From: SVEL01 sp045126215
Lineage (GTDB): Bacteria > Bacillota > Clostridia > Lachnospirales > Lachnospiraceae
Assembly: GCA_045126215.1 (NCBI GenBank)
Contig: JBGVOD010000039.1
Coordinates: 1 to 23,615, forward strand
Reading direction: 5' to 3'
DNA length: 23,615 bases
Shown here: in pieces, positions 22,179-23,615 of the stretch
How positions within the stretch are numbered: the stretch's first letter is position 1
How the letters are laid out: the number at the start of each line of letters is the position of its first letter
The notes under the pieces: generated by a model
What the model saw: only the letters and a program-made list of their open reading frames with translations
What the model was told of the DNA's origin: nothing
Database searches by the model: none
Position numbers and translations under genes: made by a program

Positions 22179-22628
22179 ATGCTTACTATTAAACGTGCAA
22201 AAATGGAAGATGCAGAAGAAATTACTAAAATAAAGACAGTTGCATTTAATAAAGAAATCAATACATATTTAGGAAGAGATGGTGGCCCTCCAGGGTACAA
22301 TAAAGTGGAATCAGAATTAGAAATTATTGATAAATTCTTGACATACAAAATATTGCTTGATGGTTACATAATTGGGGGCTTTTTTCTTTATTTTGAAGGT
22401 GAGGATATTCTTCATTTTGAGGATTTTGTTATTAATCCTGAATATCAGGGAAAAGGATATGGATATACAGTACTTTGCATGGTGCAAGATTTATATCCTC
22501 AAATTAAGGAATGGAAATTGTCTACACCAATTTTTAGTGTTGGTAATCAACATCTATATGAAAAATTTGGATATGTAGAAACTGGTCGTAATAGTGATGA
22601 AATTTTTTATAGCAAAACGATTTTCTAG
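22179..22628 (+). CDS. GNAT family N-acetyltransferase
   Basis: The 149-aa product has the GNAT fold: an N-terminal strand-helix MLTIKRAKMEDAEEITKIK, a central beta sheet, and the acetyl-CoA pyrophosphate loop QGKGYG (90-95) after the strand FVINPEY. A C-terminal part with NQHLYEKFGYVETG is typical of the family's last helix and strand. It transfers an acetyl group from acetyl-CoA to an unknown amine. A GRDGGPPGYN turn (32-41) in the substrate region is specific to this subgroup. GGAGG lies 5 bases before the ATG. It has its own promoter; no terminator is obvious after it. Confidence 0.88.
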   Translation: MLTIKRAKMEDAEEITKIKTVAFNKEINTYLGRDGGPPGYNKVESELEIIDKFLTYKILLDGYIIGGFFLYFEGEDILHFEDFVINPEYQGKGYGYTVLCMVQDLYPQIKEWKLSTPIFSVGNQHLYEKFGYVETGRNSDEIFYSKTIF

Positions 22629-22679
22629 TAATATAAATTCCAATTTCTGATAAAAGTTAATCGTGCCATTTGGCTTGAT

Positions 22680-22821
22680 TATAAAGTACAAAGATAAAAA
22701 CGCAATGTGCATTGAAAAATGTGCTAGAACTGGTTGGTAGCCCAGTCGTTCTATTATATATAGGGTAAGTAACCTGCCCCTCCGGGTTGTCCATTCTTTG
22801 TTAATTAAATGTATAGGAGGG
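22680..22821 (+). ncRNA. Probable yjdF-motif (azaaromatic) riboswitch
   Basis: The leader of the YjdF gene is more GC-rich than other spacers here and holds ordered structure. A stem AGAACTGG/CCA-GTC-GTTCT (22726-22733 with 22742-22752) has a 3-nt bulge; there is a small CTAT/ATAG hairpin (22751-22763), and AACC/GGTT (22771-22774 with 22785-22788) encloses CCCTCC (22778-22783). CCCTCC is perfectly complementary to the gene's Shine-Dalgarno GGAGGG (22816-22821), so ligand-controlled sequestration is plausible. yjdF genes are the defining partner of the yjdF riboswitch class, which binds azaaromatic compounds. I infer class from the downstream gene and structure; I could not run a covariance model, and the 5' edge is approximate. 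Confidence 0.75.
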
Positions 22822-22826
22822 ATTAT

Positions 22827-23201
22827 ATGGACAAAGTAATTGGAAAACTGACAGTATTTTTTGAAGACCCATTTTGGGTAGGAGTATTTGAACATATCGA
22901 AGATGGTAAACTATCTGTGGCTAAAGTGACTTTTGGTGCAGAACCGAAAGACTATGAGATACAGAAGTATATTCAAAAATACTATTTAGGCTTGAAGTTC
23001 AGTCCAGCTGTTGAAACTGTTGTAAAAGAGATAAAAAGAAATCCAAAGAGGATGCAGCGTGAAGCAAAAAAACAGATACGGGAAATAGGTATTGGAACGA
23101 AATCACAGCAGGCATTGAAATTACAGCAGGAGCAAAACAAACGTGAACGTAAAGTCATAAGTCGTGAGAAAAGAGAAGCGAATGAGTTGCTGGTTAATTG
23201 A
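22827..23201 (+). CDS. yjdF: YjdF family protein (DUF2992)
   Basis: The 124-aa product matches the Bacillus YjdF pattern: LTVFFEDPFWVGVFE at the N-terminus, then GKLSVAKVTFGAEPKDYEI, then a basic segment NPKRMQREAKKQI and a lysine/arginine-rich C-terminal helix (about 85-120) ending in a charged coil. The biochemical role is unsettled; genes of this family are linked to azaaromatic-sensing riboswitches and are thought to act in response to toxic heteroaromatics. An ATG at 22809 is in frame, but it overlaps the Shine-Dalgarno GGAGGG (22816-22821). The ATG at 22827 lies 5 bases after it and is chosen. Arginine is mostly CGN, unlike the rest of the window. Confidence 0.9.
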   Translation: MDKVIGKLTVFFEDPFWVGVFEHIEDGKLSVAKVTFGAEPKDYEIQKYIQKYYLGLKFSPAVETVVKEIKRNPKRMQREAKKQIREIGIGTKSQQALKLQQEQNKRERKVISREKREANELLVN

Positions 23202-23253
23202 TATTTTATTTACACGAAGTGTATGGATTTTGAAGGTTATGGAGGACAGGTTA

Positions 23254-23615
23254 ATGAATTTGAAATTAGTTAGACCTACCTATGAATATGCAGAGCAAGT
23301 CATGCAATACAAGGATGACATGCTTGCAAGTAACGACAGTTTTGATGGTTGTGCGGGTCTTGAAGAAGTTGACTCATTTACCGAGTGGATTGACTTTGAA
23401 CATCGATTGAAACGGAAATATAGAGAAGGGTATGTTCCATCAGAGGTGTTTTTGGGAGTTCGAATTGAAGACGAAAAGGTCGTGGGTATTATTGATTATA
23501 GGCACCCTTTATTATCTTTTTTATTGCAATACGGCGGAAATATTGGTTACAGTATTCTACCATCAGAGCGTCGGAAAGGATATGCCAGTGAAATGTTAGA
23601 ATTATTGTTGGCTAT
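23254..23615 (+). CDS. GNAT family N-acetyltransferase, cut by window end
   Basis: An open frame from ATG 23254 runs off the window after 120 codons. It begins MNLKLVRPTYEYAEQVMQY, has the strand VFLGVRIEDEKVVGIIDYRH and then the acetyl-CoA loop region NIGYSILPSERRKGYASEML (RRKGYA being the Q/RxxGxG/A motif). GGAGG (23241-23245) precedes it by 8 bases; an in-frame ATG at 23239 overlaps that sequence and is rejected. It lies 52 bases after yjdF with no terminator between, so it may share the riboswitch-controlled transcript. Arginine codon use (CGA, CGG, CGT as well as AGA) resembles yjdF rather than the origin genes. Confidence 0.85.
   Translation, partial: MNLKLVRPTYEYAEQVMQYKDDMLASNDSFDGCAGLEEVDSFTEWIDFEHRLKRKYREGYVPSEVFLGVRIEDEKVVGIIDYRHPLLSFLLQYGGNIGYSILPSERRKGYASEMLELLLA

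Noticed and set aside
22554..22895. 113-codon minus-strand frame across the yjdF leader
   Set aside because: It overlaps the GNAT 3' end, the structured leader and the yjdF start; no ribosome site or domain supports it.
1..23615. CRISPR arrays, IS elements or prophage genes
   Set aside because: No regularly spaced repeats, transposase, integrase or phage-like frames were seen. Repeats found are limited to the origin, parS sites and hairpins.

Overview
This AT-rich window is the chromosomal replication-origin neighbourhood of a low-GC Firmicute, most likely a Lachnospiraceae-type clostridium. The placement rests on conserved gene order (rnpA-rpmH-dnaA-dnaN-yaaA-recF-gyrB-gyrA on one side, yidD-yidC-jag-mnmE-mnmG-rsmG on the other), a two-subunit oxygen-sensitive fumarase, heavy use of AGA for arginine and the style of the protein sequences. 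The exact genus cannot be named from the sequence alone.

Left arm, minus strand (about 265-10716). A tRNA-Ser(GCU) has its own consensus promoter and terminator. Next come the two fumarase/tartrate dehydratase subunits, then gyrA, gyrB, recF, an S4-domain protein (yaaA), dnaN and dnaA. The right arm (from 11350) runs on the plus strand: rpmH, rnpA, yidD, yidC, jag, mnmE, mnmG and rsmG. Coding direction flips between dnaA and rpmH, as expected at oriC. The origin looks bipartite: DnaA boxes lie both in the dnaA-rpmH spacer (three tightly packed boxes plus a direct repeat carrying variant boxes) and in the dnaA-dnaN spacer (three good boxes, a run of DnaA-trio-like triplets and an AT tract that could be the unwinding element).

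Beyond rsmG the conserved order breaks. The noc/parA/parB genes often found there are absent. A perfect 36-bp palindromic terminator separates rsmG from a convergent membrane-anchored alpha/beta-hydrolase-like gene. Divergent from it is a cytoplasmic DegS/DegU-like two-component pair. Two parS sites (one exact, one 15/16) follow, each just after a stop codon and each built into a terminator-like hairpin. They bracket an unrecognised 128-codon gene that has a possible structured leader. A GNAT acetyltransferase gene comes next.

The last kilobase uses noticeably more CGN arginine codons. It carries a YjdF (DUF2992) gene behind a structured leader that I read as a yjdF-type (azaaromatic) riboswitch, with an anti-Shine-Dalgarno CCCTCC perfectly complementary to the gene's GGAGGG. 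A second GNAT gene is cut by the window end. Most of the window is conserved housekeeping DNA. The points most worth a second look are the parS/terminator overlap, the yjdF leader, the fine structure of the origin, the large YidC insertion and the glycine in the GyrA quinolone-determining region.
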